The notes below the pieces were generated by a model, which was given only the letters and a program-made list of their open reading frames with translations, was not told where the DNA came from and made no database searches. From positions 348,346 to 412,345 of the forward strand of contig JACKHZ010000013.1 of NCBI GenBank assembly GCA_020638735.1: a stretch of DNA of 64,000 nt, given 5' to 3'. The DNA is from Planctomycetota bacterium (GTDB lineage Bacteria > Planctomycetota > UBA1135 > UBA2386). Below, one piece after another: positions 43,744-52,849 of the stretch (the stretch's first letter is position 1; every line of letters begins with the position of its first letter). Made by a program: the position numbers and the translations under genes.

Positions 43744-45464
43744 TTGCCGATCCCCTCGATGACCTCGAGCAGCTTCTTGGTCGCCGGTCGGTCGGCGCGG
43801 TGCTCGCCGACGTAGGCGTATTGCACGACGCCCTGCTCGTCGACGATCAGCGTCGTCGGCGACGCCAGGTCGCCCTTGATGCCGAGCTTGGTCACGAGCT
43901 CGAGGTCCGGGTCGTAGAAGACGCGGTACGGCGGCGGCCCCTCGCCGAACTCCTCCTCGTAGAGCCGGCGGAACGACTCCTCGTTCTCGCGGGCGCCTGG
44001 GTAGATGACCAGCACCTCGACGTTGGCCGCCTCGAGCTTGGCGCGCGCCTTGGCCAGCGCCTTGGTCTGCGCGACGCAGTAGATGCAGACCTCGCCGAGG
44101 AAGCCGCGCAGCACGACGATCATCACGCGGCGTTTGCCGCGGTAGGTCGTCAGGTCGACGTCGTTGCCGTCGACGCCCTTCATCACCGTGAACGGCAGCG
44201 GCTTGCCCTCGAGGCCGAGGCGCCGGCCGGTGCCGGACGCCGGGCGCAGCGAGCCCGCGGTCGGCGCGTAGTTGGCGAACAGGCTGGTGCCGCCGGCCTG
44301 CGGGCCGTTCTCGTATTCGCTGACGATCTTCTGCAGCTTCTCCTTCTGCGGGATGGTGAAGCCCGGCTGGGCCGCGGCCGGCTGCCGCATCGGCCCCTCG
44401 TCGACCTGCGCCAGCACCGCGGCGGCGGCCGGCGCCGGCTCGCCCGCGGTCGGCTGCTCGCTGTCGCGCAGCACCAGCGCCGCGAAGGGCTGATCGCCGA
44501 CGGCGGCCTGCGCCTCGGCGACCATCGTCGCCACCTGCTGCTCGACGGCGACGTCGACCCACGCGGTGAGCGCGGCCCACGGTTCGGCCGCCGCCGGCGC
44601 CGCCGGCAGCGGGCCCGCGGCCATCGGCCGACTGACGCCCTTCTGCACGACGATGGCGCCGGGCTTCACCTGCCCGGCCTCGACGACGCCTTGCGCGATC
44701 ACGTCACCGGCCTCGTCGCGGGCGACGAACACGCCGTGCGGCGCGCCGTCCTTCAGCCCGACCTCGAGCCGCGACTTGCCGTTCTGGTGCCAGGTCGCCC
44801 AGCGGCCGACCGGCTTGCCGTTCTCGACCACGCCGACGCGGCGCAGCACGTCGGTGCCGTCCCACAGCTCGCGCACCAGCACGATGCCGGCCTTCTTGCC
44901 GAAGTCCTGCACGCGGCTCTTGCCGCTCTCGCTCCACACCTGCCACGGGCCGACGCGATCGCCGCGGTGGTAGATGCCCTCCGCCTTGGGCCGGCCGGCG
45001 GCGTAGTGGAAGTGCCACAGCCCGGACTGCTTGCCGGCGTCGTAGGCGCCCGCCATCGAGACCGCGCCGTCCGGGCCGTAGAAGGTCCACGGTCCGTCCT
45101 CGAAGTCACCGACGTAGCTGCCGCGCGACTGCGGCGTCTGGTCCTCGTACTTGTAGATCCACTCGCCGGTGCGCAGGCCCGCGTCGTCGTAGCGGCCGCT
45201 GCGCATCTCGTTGCCGTTCTCGTAGTAGAAGATCCAGTCGCCGACCTGGCGGTCGTCCTTGTAGAAGCCCTTGGCCAGCGGGCGACCGGACTCGTACGAC
45301 AGCGTCGCCTCGCCGTCCTGCTTGTCGCCGCGCAGCTGCACGCGCGCCTTGACCAGGCCGTTGGGCCAGAACTCGGTGTGGTCGACGAGCTGCTTGACCA
45401 GGAACTTGCAGCCGCCCGCGGCCGCGAGCGGCAGGAGGCACCACCAGAGCTTGGGGGTCTTCAT
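43740..45464 (-). CDS. MORN-repeat lipoprotein with C-terminal redoxin domain
   Basis: 574 residues. Lipoprotein signal (LLPLAAAGGCKF). Residues about 30-240 are tandem MORN or toxin-immunity-type repeats (e.g. KGFYKDDRQVGDWIFYYENG, RGSYVGDFEDGPWTFYGPDG, RVGPWQVWSES). A low-complexity linker (about 290-400) follows, and the last 150 residues are an AhpC/TSA-Redoxin thioredoxin fold with the active-site CxxC as EVCIYCVAQTKALAKA (near 457) and a cis-Pro segment SPTTLIVDEQGVVQYAYVGE. A periplasmic thiol-redox role with protein-binding repeats is inferred. Coupled to the downstream kinase. Confidence 0.85.
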   Translation of the reverse strand: MKTPKLWWCLLPLAAAGGCKFLVKQLVDHTEFWPNGLVKARVQLRGDKQDGEATLSYESGRPLAKGFYKDDRQVGDWIFYYENGNEMRSGRYDDAGLRTGEWIYKYEDQTPQSRGSYVGDFEDGPWTFYGPDGAVSMAGAYDAGKQSGLWHFHYAAGRPKAEGIYHRGDRVGPWQVWSESGKSRVQDFGKKAGIVLVRELWDGTDVLRRVGVVENGKPVGRWATWHQNGKSRLEVGLKDGAPHGVFVARDEAGDVIAQGVVEAGQVKPGAIVVQKGVSRPMAAGPLPAAPAAAEPWAALTAWVDVAVEQQVATMVAEAQAAVGDQPFAALVLRDSEQPTAGEPAPAAAAVLAQVDEGPMRQPAAAQPGFTIPQKEKLQKIVSEYENGPQAGGTSLFANYAPTAGSLRPASGTGRRLGLEGKPLPFTVMKGVDGNDVDLTTYRGKRRVMIVVLRGFLGEVCIYCVAQTKALAKARAKLEAANVEVLVIYPGARENEESFRRLYEEEFGEGPPPYRVFYDPDLELVTKLGIKGDLASPTTLIVDEQGVVQYAYVGEHRADRPATKKLLEVIEGIGK

Positions 45465-45637
45465 CAGTGACTTCCGGCGCCTGCGCCGGGCGACGAGTAT
45501 CGACGGATGCGCCCGACGCCGCCACTGCCATGCGCATCCTGTCGTCCCCATGGCAGCTTTGTGACCACTGGACGCCGGCTGCGCACGCGGCCTCGGTTAG
45601 GCTCACGCGGCGCCTTCGCAGGCCCCCCGCCAAGGTC

Positions 45638-48600
45638 ATGAAGCCCTCCGCCCGCCTCGTCCTCTCGCTCGCCGTGATCGGCGCGATCGCCGCCGTCAAC
45701 AGCTGCTCGTCCGGCCTCGGGCACAACCTGCCGCCCGCCGAGGTGCCGCCCGTGGCCGGCAGCAACGGCAACCTTCCGGTGGGTATCGACCTCGGCGTGG
45801 TCCCGACCGACGCGGCGACAGGCGCGGTGATCGCCGGGCTGGTGGTGCCGGCGATCGGCAGCACGCCGGCGCGCGACGTGGTGCTGGTGGCGTTCGCCAC
45901 CGCCGCCGATGCCGCCGACGCCGACGGCAGCGGCACGCCGCTCAGCCGCGACACGGTGACCGACGGCAACGGCGTCAGCGACGTGTTCGTCGCCGCGGTC
46001 TCGGCGCAGGACGTCGAGACGCGCGCGTTCAGCCAGTCGCTGGCCGGCAAGTTCCGCCACCCGCGCTGCGCGACGTGCCACAGCATGCAGGCTGCCGACA
46101 CCACCGCGTTCGTGTCGGCGGCGGCGACCGGTCAGCCCCACGCGGGTCCGGCGCCGGGCCCGACCTTCCCCAACAACGCCCCGGAGATCTGCGCCGACTG
46201 CCACGCGTCGGCCGCTTCGACGACGTTCCCGGTGCCGCGCTGGCAGGCGCCGGCGGCGTCGTTCGACCTGCGCAGGAAGAGCGTCGCCGAGCTGGCCGTG
46301 GCGGCGCAGAACGTGCCCGCCGACGAACCGCTGCACTTCGTCACCGACCCGCGGGTGTTGTGGGCGCTCGACTCCGGCGTGCTGCCGTTCGTGCAAGGCC
46401 GCAACGGCCGCGCCGACGACGATCAGGACGGCATCGACGAACCCGAGGATCGCGACGGCACCAAGCGCACGGTGCCGGGCGGCTCGGCGACGTTCATCCA
46501 GCAGATCCAGGACTGGAAGGACAGCGGCATGGTGGTCACCGCCGCCGACGCGGTGCGCGACGTGACGCTCGTCAGCCGCGCCGCGGGCGGCACGGCTGCC
46601 GGCAACGGCGCGTCGAGCGCCGCGCGCGTGCTGTGGGTAGCCAACCCGGCGTTCAACCCCTCGACCGCGGTCACCGCGGCCGCGACCAACCCGATCGGCA
46701 CGCTGTTCGTCGCCTTCCAGTCCGAGGCCGACGACCTCGCCGGCACCGACGGCAACGGGGCCAGCGACGTGTTCCGCGTCGCGATCGAGCTGCGCGCCGA
46801 GGAGAACGCGAACGGCGCCGCCGAGGCGGGCGGGCTCAACCTCGAGTTCGCCGGCACGACGCTGTGCAGCGCCACCAGCGGCACCACGACGGCGGGCGAC
46901 GGCGCGTCGACCAACCCGTCGATCGGCGGCGACGACGGCCAGTTCATCGCCTTCCAATCCACCTCGAGCGACCTGGTCGCGAGCTTCAACGACCAGAACG
47001 GCGCCGCCGCCGACGTCTTCGTGCGCTGGATCGGCCCCGACACCACGGCGCTGATCAGCCACGACGTCGGCGACACGACCAGCGGCGGCTCGGGCGCGAG
47101 CGAACGGCCGCGGCTCGATCCGGCCGGCGTGGTGGTCGCCTTCGAGTCGGACGCGGCGGATCTGATCGTCGGCGACGCCAACGGCGTGCGCGACGTGTAC
47201 TTCGCCCGCATCGACGGCGGCACGCCGTTCACCAAGGTGCGCGCCAGCGTCACCGCGACGGGCGCGGAGGGCAGCGGCGGCGCCAGCACCAACGCGACGG
47301 TGCACGAGACCGGCGGCCGCGTGCGCGTGGCGTTCGAGTCGACCGCGACCGACCTCGCCAACGGTCTCGTCGCCGCCAGCAACGTCTACCTGTTCGACAG
47401 CGACAGCGGCACGACGACGCTGCTCAACCAGCGGCTGGCACCCGGCGGCGACGCGATCGGCGACGGCGACGCGCATGACGCGGTGATCGCCGACGACGGC
47501 TCGGCGGTCGTCTTCGACTCGGAAGCGGGCAACATAGACGTGCTGCGCGAGAGCGACCTCAACCACGCGGCCGACGTGTTCCTGGTCGAGACCGCCCAGC
47601 TCGCGCAGGGCAAGGTGCTGCCGTTCCGCATCAGCCTGACCGTCACCGAGGCGACCGACGGCAACGGCGCGTCGACCAACCCGCACTTCGGCAGCTTCCG
47701 CGGCGCCAGCAGCCAGTTCACGACCGGCTTCGCCGTCTACCAGACCACCGCGACCAACCTCGGCACGTCGGACTCGACGGCGTTGGTGGTCACGTTCCTC
47801 AGCGAGACGTCGGGCGTGCTCGCCGACTTCACGGCGACGCCGACCAGCGGCGTGGCGCCGGTGACGGTGCAGTTCACCGACACGTCGGCCGGCCTGCCGA
47901 GCTCGTGGGCTTGGGACTTCGACAACGACGGCAACGTCGACTCGACCGAGCAGAACCCGAGCTTCACGTTCGAGACGCCGGGCTACTACACGGTCAAGCT
48001 CGTGGCCAGCAACGGCAACAGCGACGGCGAGGTGGTCAAGACCGACTTCGTGCGCGCGATCGGCCCGGTGGCGCCCGACTTCAGCGCGACGCCGACCAGC
48101 GGTCCCGGCCAGATCACCTCGCCCAGCACGATCGGCACGCCGCTGTCGGTGCAGTTCACGGACCTGTCGACCGAGGAGCCGACCAGCTGGGAATGGGACC
48201 TCGACGGCGACGACGTCACCGACTCGACCGACCAGAACCCGCTGTTCAGCTACACGACGCCGGGCACCTACACGGTCAAGCTGACCGCGACCAACGAGGC
48301 GGGCACCGAGTCGGTGACCAAGACCGATTTCATCACCGTGTTCACGCCGGTGCATGCCGACTTCACGCGCACGCCGACCAGCGGGTTCGTGCCGTTCCAG
48401 GTCGCCTTCACCGACGCGTCGGTCGGCGCGACCAGCTGGGCGTGGGACTTCGACGGCGACACCGTCGTCGACTCGACCGACCAGAACCCGAGCTTCGACT
48501 ACACGATCGCCGGCATCTTCGACGTCACGCTGACGGCGACCGGGCCGGGCGGCACGGACACCTTCACGTTCAACAACTGCGTGCAGGCGGACGGCGCGGT

Positions 48601-49546
48601 CTCGGCGAGCTTCACGCTCAGCGCCAGCTCGGCCTACACCAATCAGACGATCAACCTCGACGCGAGCGGCTCGTCGGGGACCATCTCGCTCTACGAGTGG
48701 GACTTCGACAACAACTTCGCCACCGTCGAGGTCAGCACGGTCAGCCCGACGGTGAACGGCGTCGGCGTCGGCGCCAACTTCCCCAGCAGCTCGCAGACGG
48801 CCTACACGATCCGGCTGCGCGTGACCGGTAGCGGCGGAGACCAGGCGACGGCGTCGTTGCCGTTCACCTCGGTGGCGACCAGCGAAACCGTCGTGCTGAC
48901 GGCGACGCAGGACTCGACGATCTACTCGAACCCCACGAGTCAGGGCAACGGCAACGGCGGCGGCACCATGGCGGTGGTCGGCCGGACCTGGGTCAACGGG
49001 GTCCGCCGTGCGCTGGTGCAGTTCGACGTCAGCTCGATCCCGTCCGCGGTGACCATCAACACCGCGACCCTCCGCCTCCTGGACACCAGCCCGACCGGAT
49101 CGCCGATCGGCGGCAGCGCTCCCGGCGGCACGACCGAGAAGCTCCGGCCGACGCAGACCTTCGACATCCACCGGGTCGACACCGCGTGGGTCGAGGGATC
49201 GGGCGACGCCGGCGCGTCGGCGGGCATCGGCACCTCCACCGGCGCGTCGGTCACGTGGTTGAACCCGTGGTCCACCGCCGGCGGTGACTTCCAGGCCGTG
49301 AAGACCGGCACCATCCAGTTCGACGCCTCACCGAACGACCTCTACAACTCGTCGAACCTCGCGGCCGACGTGCAGGCGTGGGTCGGCGGCACGACCAACG
49401 CCGGCTGGATCCTGCGCAGCCCCGCGACGACCGAGAACGCCGCCGGCACCACGACCTCTTCGATCAAGTGGTTCGGCACCAGCGAGCAGGCGACCGCCGG
49501 CGACCGCCCGCGCCTGACCGTCAACTTCACGCGCGATCTGCCGTGA
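45638..49546 (+). CDS. Giant lipoprotein: CxxCH motifs, propeller, four PKD domains, DNRLRE
   Basis: 1302 residues. Type II signal (LAVIGAIAAVNSCSSG). Two CxxCH haem-type motifs near residues 144 (CATCHSMQ) and 185 (CADCHASA), then a beta-propeller-like stretch of WD40/PD40 repeats (FQSEADDLAGTDGNGASDVF, VAFESDAADLIVGDANGVRD), four PKD domains (start VLADFTATPTSGVAPVTVQF; each with a WDFD core), and a terminal DNRLRE module (TATQDSTIYSNPTSQGNGNG). Likely a surface-exposed multi-haem or metal-binding adhesin-type protein. The haem count is inferred. Start ATG at 45638. Confidence 0.85.
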   Translation: MKPSARLVLSLAVIGAIAAVNSCSSGLGHNLPPAEVPPVAGSNGNLPVGIDLGVVPTDAATGAVIAGLVVPAIGSTPARDVVLVAFATAADAADADGSGTPLSRDTVTDGNGVSDVFVAAVSAQDVETRAFSQSLAGKFRHPRCATCHSMQAADTTAFVSAAATGQPHAGPAPGPTFPNNAPEICADCHASAASTTFPVPRWQAPAASFDLRRKSVAELAVAAQNVPADEPLHFVTDPRVLWALDSGVLPFVQGRNGRADDDQDGIDEPEDRDGTKRTVPGGSATFIQQIQDWKDSGMVVTAADAVRDVTLVSRAAGGTAAGNGASSAARVLWVANPAFNPSTAVTAAATNPIGTLFVAFQSEADDLAGTDGNGASDVFRVAIELRAEENANGAAEAGGLNLEFAGTTLCSATSGTTTAGDGASTNPSIGGDDGQFIAFQSTSSDLVASFNDQNGAAADVFVRWIGPDTTALISHDVGDTTSGGSGASERPRLDPAGVVVAFESDAADLIVGDANGVRDVYFARIDGGTPFTKVRASVTATGAEGSGGASTNATVHETGGRVRVAFESTATDLANGLVAASNVYLFDSDSGTTTLLNQRLAPGGDAIGDGDAHDAVIADDGSAVVFDSEAGNIDVLRESDLNHAADVFLVETAQLAQGKVLPFRISLTVTEATDGNGASTNPHFGSFRGASSQFTTGFAVYQTTATNLGTSDSTALVVTFLSETSGVLADFTATPTSGVAPVTVQFTDTSAGLPSSWAWDFDNDGNVDSTEQNPSFTFETPGYYTVKLVASNGNSDGEVVKTDFVRAIGPVAPDFSATPTSGPGQITSPSTIGTPLSVQFTDLSTEEPTSWEWDLDGDDVTDSTDQNPLFSYTTPGTYTVKLTATNEAGTESVTKTDFITVFTPVHADFTRTPTSGFVPFQVAFTDASVGATSWAWDFDGDTVVDSTDQNPSFDYTIAGIFDVTLTATGPGGTDTFTFNNCVQADGAVSASFTLSASSAYTNQTINLDASGSSGTISLYEWDFDNNFATVEVSTVSPTVNGVGVGANFPSSSQTAYTIRLRVTGSGGDQATASLPFTSVATSETVVLTATQDSTIYSNPTSQGNGNGGGTMAVVGRTWVNGVRRALVQFDVSSIPSAVTINTATLRLLDTSPTGSPIGGSAPGGTTEKLRPTQTFDIHRVDTAWVEGSGDAGASAGIGTSTGASVTWLNPWSTAGGDFQAVKTGTIQFDASPNDLYNSSNLAADVQAWVGGTTNAGWILRSPATTENAAGTTTSSIKWFGTSEQATAGDRPRLTVNFTRDLP

Positions 49547-49603
49547 TCCCAAATCCTCGGTGAGCGGGCCGTAGCGGCGCCGCTCGCAACGAGCCACCCC
49601 ACC

Positions 49604-50359
49604 ATGCTCACCCGCCACCTCGCCTTCGTGCTGCTGCCGCTCGCGGCGGCCTGTTCTTCCCCGTCGTTCGTCGCCCGCCGCACGGTCGAGCTCGAGCTGC
49701 CGCTCGACGACACCAGCACGGTGCAGTGCACCAGTCACAACGGCGGCATCCGCGTCGAGAACGGCAACGACGTCGCCAACGTGCGCGTGCTCGCCGAGCT
49801 GCAGGTGCGCGGCTACAGCCAGGCCGAGGCCGAGGACAACCTGGCGAGCATGGCCGTGCGCCACGACCGCGACGGCGGCGTGCTGCACGTCTACGGCGAG
49901 CACCCGAAGGAGCTCAACTGGCGCTACTCGCCGTCCTACGCCTTCGACCTGACGGTGCCCGAGCAGGTCTCGCTGCAGCTCGTGACGCACAACGGCGACG
50001 TGCGCGCCGCTGGCACCTCGGGCTCGGTCGCCATCGAGACGCACAACGGCTCGGTCGAGGCGCAGGTCGTGCGCCCGGGCTTCTCGATCGAGACCCACAA
50101 CGGCCGCGTCGAGCTGGCGATCCGCGAGGGTGGTCCGCTCGGCGGCACGGTGCTCACCCACAACGGCTCGGTCGAGGTCTCGCTGCCGCCGGGCGCCAAC
50201 GGCTGGCTCGAGGCGAGCACCCACAACGGCAGCATCCGCGCCCCCGAGGGCCTCGCCGACACCGACGACAGCCGCCGCCGCCTGCGCGCGCGCATCGGCG
50301 ACGAGGACGGCGGCACGCTCAAGGTCGAGACGCACAACGGCAGCGTGCGCATCCGCTGA
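49604..50359 (+). CDS. DUF4097-like lipoprotein with THNG repeats
   Basis: 251 residues. Type II signal (VLLPLAAACSSPS). The mature part is a right-handed beta-solenoid-like array in which the phrase (S/T)HNG(S/D/G/R) recurs about seven times (CTSHNGGIRV, VTHNGDVRA, ETHNGSVEAQV, ETHNGRVELAI, LTHNGSVEV, STHNGSIRA, ETHNGSVRIR), the hallmark of DUF4097/DUF4098 adhesin-like proteins. Length about one solenoid repeat per 25 residues. It lies 57 bp downstream of the giant lipoprotein on the same strand. Confidence 0.8.
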   Translation: MLTRHLAFVLLPLAAACSSPSFVARRTVELELPLDDTSTVQCTSHNGGIRVENGNDVANVRVLAELQVRGYSQAEAEDNLASMAVRHDRDGGVLHVYGEHPKELNWRYSPSYAFDLTVPEQVSLQLVTHNGDVRAAGTSGSVAIETHNGSVEAQVVRPGFSIETHNGRVELAIREGGPLGGTVLTHNGSVEVSLPPGANGWLEASTHNGSIRAPEGLADTDDSRRRLRARIGDEDGGTLKVETHNGSVRIR

Positions 50360-50383
50360 GACGCCGACGCGGGACCGCGCGGC

Positions 50384-51865
50384 TCACCGGTCGCGCAGGT
50401 CCCACGACGGCAGCGGCATCTCGAACCAGGTCTCCCAGTCGTACGGCGCCTTTGCGACCGCCAGGTGGTCGAAGACCTTGGCCACGCCGGGCGTCTCGCG
50501 CGCGATGCGGCCGGCAGCCTCGCGCTGCGCCCAGTGCGGCACGGTGCCGGAGAGCGTGACGGTGCCGTCGGTGACCTCGATGGCGATGTCGGCGCCCACC
50601 GTGCTCGTGCGCCAGTCCCACCGCAGCCGCTCGCTCACCGCACGCTCGATCGCCCGGTCGGCCATGCTCGTGGCGATGACGTGGATCTCGTCGACGACGC
50701 GGCGCACGCCGCGGACCCGGTAGGCCAGCTCGACCGCGTGCCGCCGCAGGAACGGCGTGCCCAGCGTGCCGGTGACGGTGACGACGCCGTGGTCGACTTC
50801 GGCGTTCAACCCTGCGTCACCCAACCGGTCGTCGAAGCCGTAGCCGCGCATCACGTCCGCGCGCACCGCGTCATCGGCGCGCGGCTCGTCACGGACCTGG
50901 ACGAAGTCGCTGACCCAGGCCACCCCGATCGTGTCGCGCGCGTCCTCGAGCGCGAGGTTCTTCTCGTAGGCGGTCGGCACCGAGCCGAGCAGGCTGATCT
51001 CACCGGCCAGCGCCGCCACCTGCAGCTTCGACGCGTCGAGTCGCGAGTCGTGACGCAGCTGGCGCTCGACATTGTGCGCCAGCATCCCGTCGTCCACGAC
51101 CGGGTCCGCACGGCGTTCGCCTTCGGTGTCGGACCAGCGCACCTGCAGGTCGTCCGCCACCTCGCGCACCCCCGGCAGGCGGATCACGTCCTGCTCGGCG
51201 CGGCGGCGCGCGTAGCCGCTGCGCACCGCGCCCTCGAGCCGCACGATGCCGTTGTCCACGGTCGCCTCGACCGGCAGGCCGCAGAGGAAGACGTCGAGCG
51301 CCAACGCGTCCTGGACGTCCTTCTGGATGTCCTCGTCACCGCGCGTCCAGCCGTAGTCCACCGTCATGTGGTTGACGACGTCGCGCACGCCGCGCACCTC
51401 GCCGGCGAGCTCGGTCGCCAGCTGCCGTTCGATCTCCGCCGGCACCTCGCCGCTGAGCGTCACCGTGCCGCGCTCGCAATGCACGCCGATGTCGAACGCC
51501 GAGATCCGGCTGTGGTCGAGCAGGCGGTGCCGGATGTCCTGGGTGATGTCGAAGTCCGAGCGCACCGGCGCGCAGATCTCGAGGTGATCGGTAACGCCCT
51601 TCACGCCGGCGATCTTCTCGGCCTCCTCCACGGCGAAGCTGCGCGTCGCCAGCGACCCCACGCGCCCCTCGAGCGTGACGAAGCCGTCGGCGACCGCGAC
51701 GTCGATGGTGGCTGGGCTCAGGTGCGGATCGACCAGCAGCGAGGTCATGATGTGGGCCTCGATCTCACCGTCGGACGGCCGCTGCGCGGACAGCGGCGCG
51801 GCCGCCATGCTCAGGAATCCGACCAGGACGATCCGGCCGGCGCAGTGCGAAGAAGGAAGATTCAT
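50384..51865 (-). CDS. Exported protein with six BON domains
   Basis: 493 residues with a signal peptide (FLSMAAAPLSAQ). Six BON domains are recognisable by D-x-x-I-x-x-x-V followed by VTLxGxV and a final G-V-x-x-V: beginning near DGEIEAHIMTSLLVDPHL, DFDITQDIRHRLLDHSRI, DEDIQKDVQDALALDVFL, DGMLAHNVERQLRHDSRL, DDAVRADVMRGYGFDDRL and DRAIERAVSERLRWDWRT. BON proteins such as OsmY usually have two copies and bind envelope lipid or protein; six is unusual. Probably periplasmic and stress-related. Confidence 0.9.
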   Translation of the reverse strand: MNLPSSHCAGRIVLVGFLSMAAAPLSAQRPSDGEIEAHIMTSLLVDPHLSPATIDVAVADGFVTLEGRVGSLATRSFAVEEAEKIAGVKGVTDHLEICAPVRSDFDITQDIRHRLLDHSRISAFDIGVHCERGTVTLSGEVPAEIERQLATELAGEVRGVRDVVNHMTVDYGWTRGDEDIQKDVQDALALDVFLCGLPVEATVDNGIVRLEGAVRSGYARRRAEQDVIRLPGVREVADDLQVRWSDTEGERRADPVVDDGMLAHNVERQLRHDSRLDASKLQVAALAGEISLLGSVPTAYEKNLALEDARDTIGVAWVSDFVQVRDEPRADDAVRADVMRGYGFDDRLGDAGLNAEVDHGVVTVTGTLGTPFLRRHAVELAYRVRGVRRVVDEIHVIATSMADRAIERAVSERLRWDWRTSTVGADIAIEVTDGTVTLSGTVPHWAQREAAGRIARETPGVAKVFDHLAVAKAPYDWETWFEMPLPSWDLRDR

Positions 51866-52071
51866 GGGCTTGCTCCGTGGCCGGGATGCTCGGCGCAGGC
51901 GGATCGAGCGCATCCGTTCGGCCCCTGGGTCTACGTTCGAGGACGGACGACACTCCTCGTGCGGTGATCCGGGTGGTCGCTCGTGCGATGAGTTGCCATG
52001 AGCCGGGAGGATCGACGGCGCTCGCGCGTCTGGTGCAGCGCGCGGCGCGGCGTGTCGCTACCGTCGCGGCG

Positions 52072-52842
52072 ATGACGCCACGAGCCCGCTGCGCGACCCT
52101 GCTCGCCTCCGCCGCCGCGTTCGCCGCCTGCGGCACGCCGACCGCCTTCGAGCAGCTGTCCGCCGTCGCCTGGACCCAGACCGCCGCGGAACGCGAGGCG
52201 CTGTGCCTGCAGACCTTCGCCGACGCGTTGGCCCAGGTGAAGGCGGCGGCGGCCGTCGCCGACACCTCGAAGCCGTTCGCAGTGGTGCTCGACGTCGACG
52301 AGACGGCGCTCGACAACAGCCCCTACCAGGCCGCCAACGTGCTCGACGGCAAGGGCTACGACAAGGTCGCGTGGCGCTCGTGGGTCGGTGAGAAGCGCGC
52401 CGCCGCCGTTCCCGGCGCCCCGGAGTTCGCCGCGGCCTGCGCCGCGATGGGCGTGACGCCGATCTTCCTCACCAACCGCACGACCGCCGAGGAGGACGAC
52501 ACCCGCGCGAACCTGCGCGCAGCGGGCTTCCCGCTGACCGAGGCCTTCGACTGCGTGCTGACCAAGGGCGACGTCGACGACCAGTCCGACAAGACCGCCC
52601 GCCGCGCGCACGTCACCGAGCACTTCACCGTGCTCGCCTGGCTCGGCGACGACCTCGGCGACTTCGTGCGGCCGGCCGACACCGTCGACGGGCGCCTCGA
52701 GCAGGTGCGGGACAACCGCGCCCGCTGGGGCACGACGTGGTTCGTGCTGCCGAACGCGATGTACGGCTCCTGGGAGCGCGCCCTCGCCGCCCGCGCCGGC
52801 GCGCCGAGCCCGGCGGCGATGCAGCAGGCGCTGCAGCGCTGA
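52072..52842 (+). CDS. HAD acid phosphatase, lipoprotein e(P4)-like family
   Basis: 256 residues. Type II signal peptide with lipobox (ASAAAFAACGTP). The HAD motif I is AVVLDVDETALDNSPY (DVDET, the DDDD acid-phosphatase type); motif II is IFLTNRTTAEED, and the last acidic motif is WLGDDLGDF. This pattern fits class-C acid phosphatase/5'-nucleotidase e(P4) lipoproteins that dephosphorylate nucleotides or similar small substrates on the surface. It is the typical length. Confidence 0.9.
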   Translation: MTPRARCATLLASAAAFAACGTPTAFEQLSAVAWTQTAAEREALCLQTFADALAQVKAAAAVADTSKPFAVVLDVDETALDNSPYQAANVLDGKGYDKVAWRSWVGEKRAAAVPGAPEFAAACAAMGVTPIFLTNRTTAEEDDTRANLRAAGFPLTEAFDCVLTKGDVDDQSDKTARRAHVTEHFTVLAWLGDDLGDFVRPADTVDGRLEQVRDNRARWGTTWFVLPNAMYGSWERALAARAGAPSPAAMQQALQR

Positions 52843-52849
52843 CCGGGCG

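Noticed and set aside
43744..44580. Extension of the kinase reading frame upstream of 43743, to 44580
   Set aside because: The extra residues are antisense-like and overlap the well-supported MORN/redoxin gene; the GTG at 43743 overlaps its stop and directly precedes the kinase N-terminus.
45464..49171. Very long minus-strand open frame of 1235 codons
   Set aside because: It is antisense to the giant PKD lipoprotein, rich in Arg/Val/Ala with no recognisable domain, and a result of third-position GC. The same holds for the minus frames at 30116-32725, 22828-25092 and 13076-14608.
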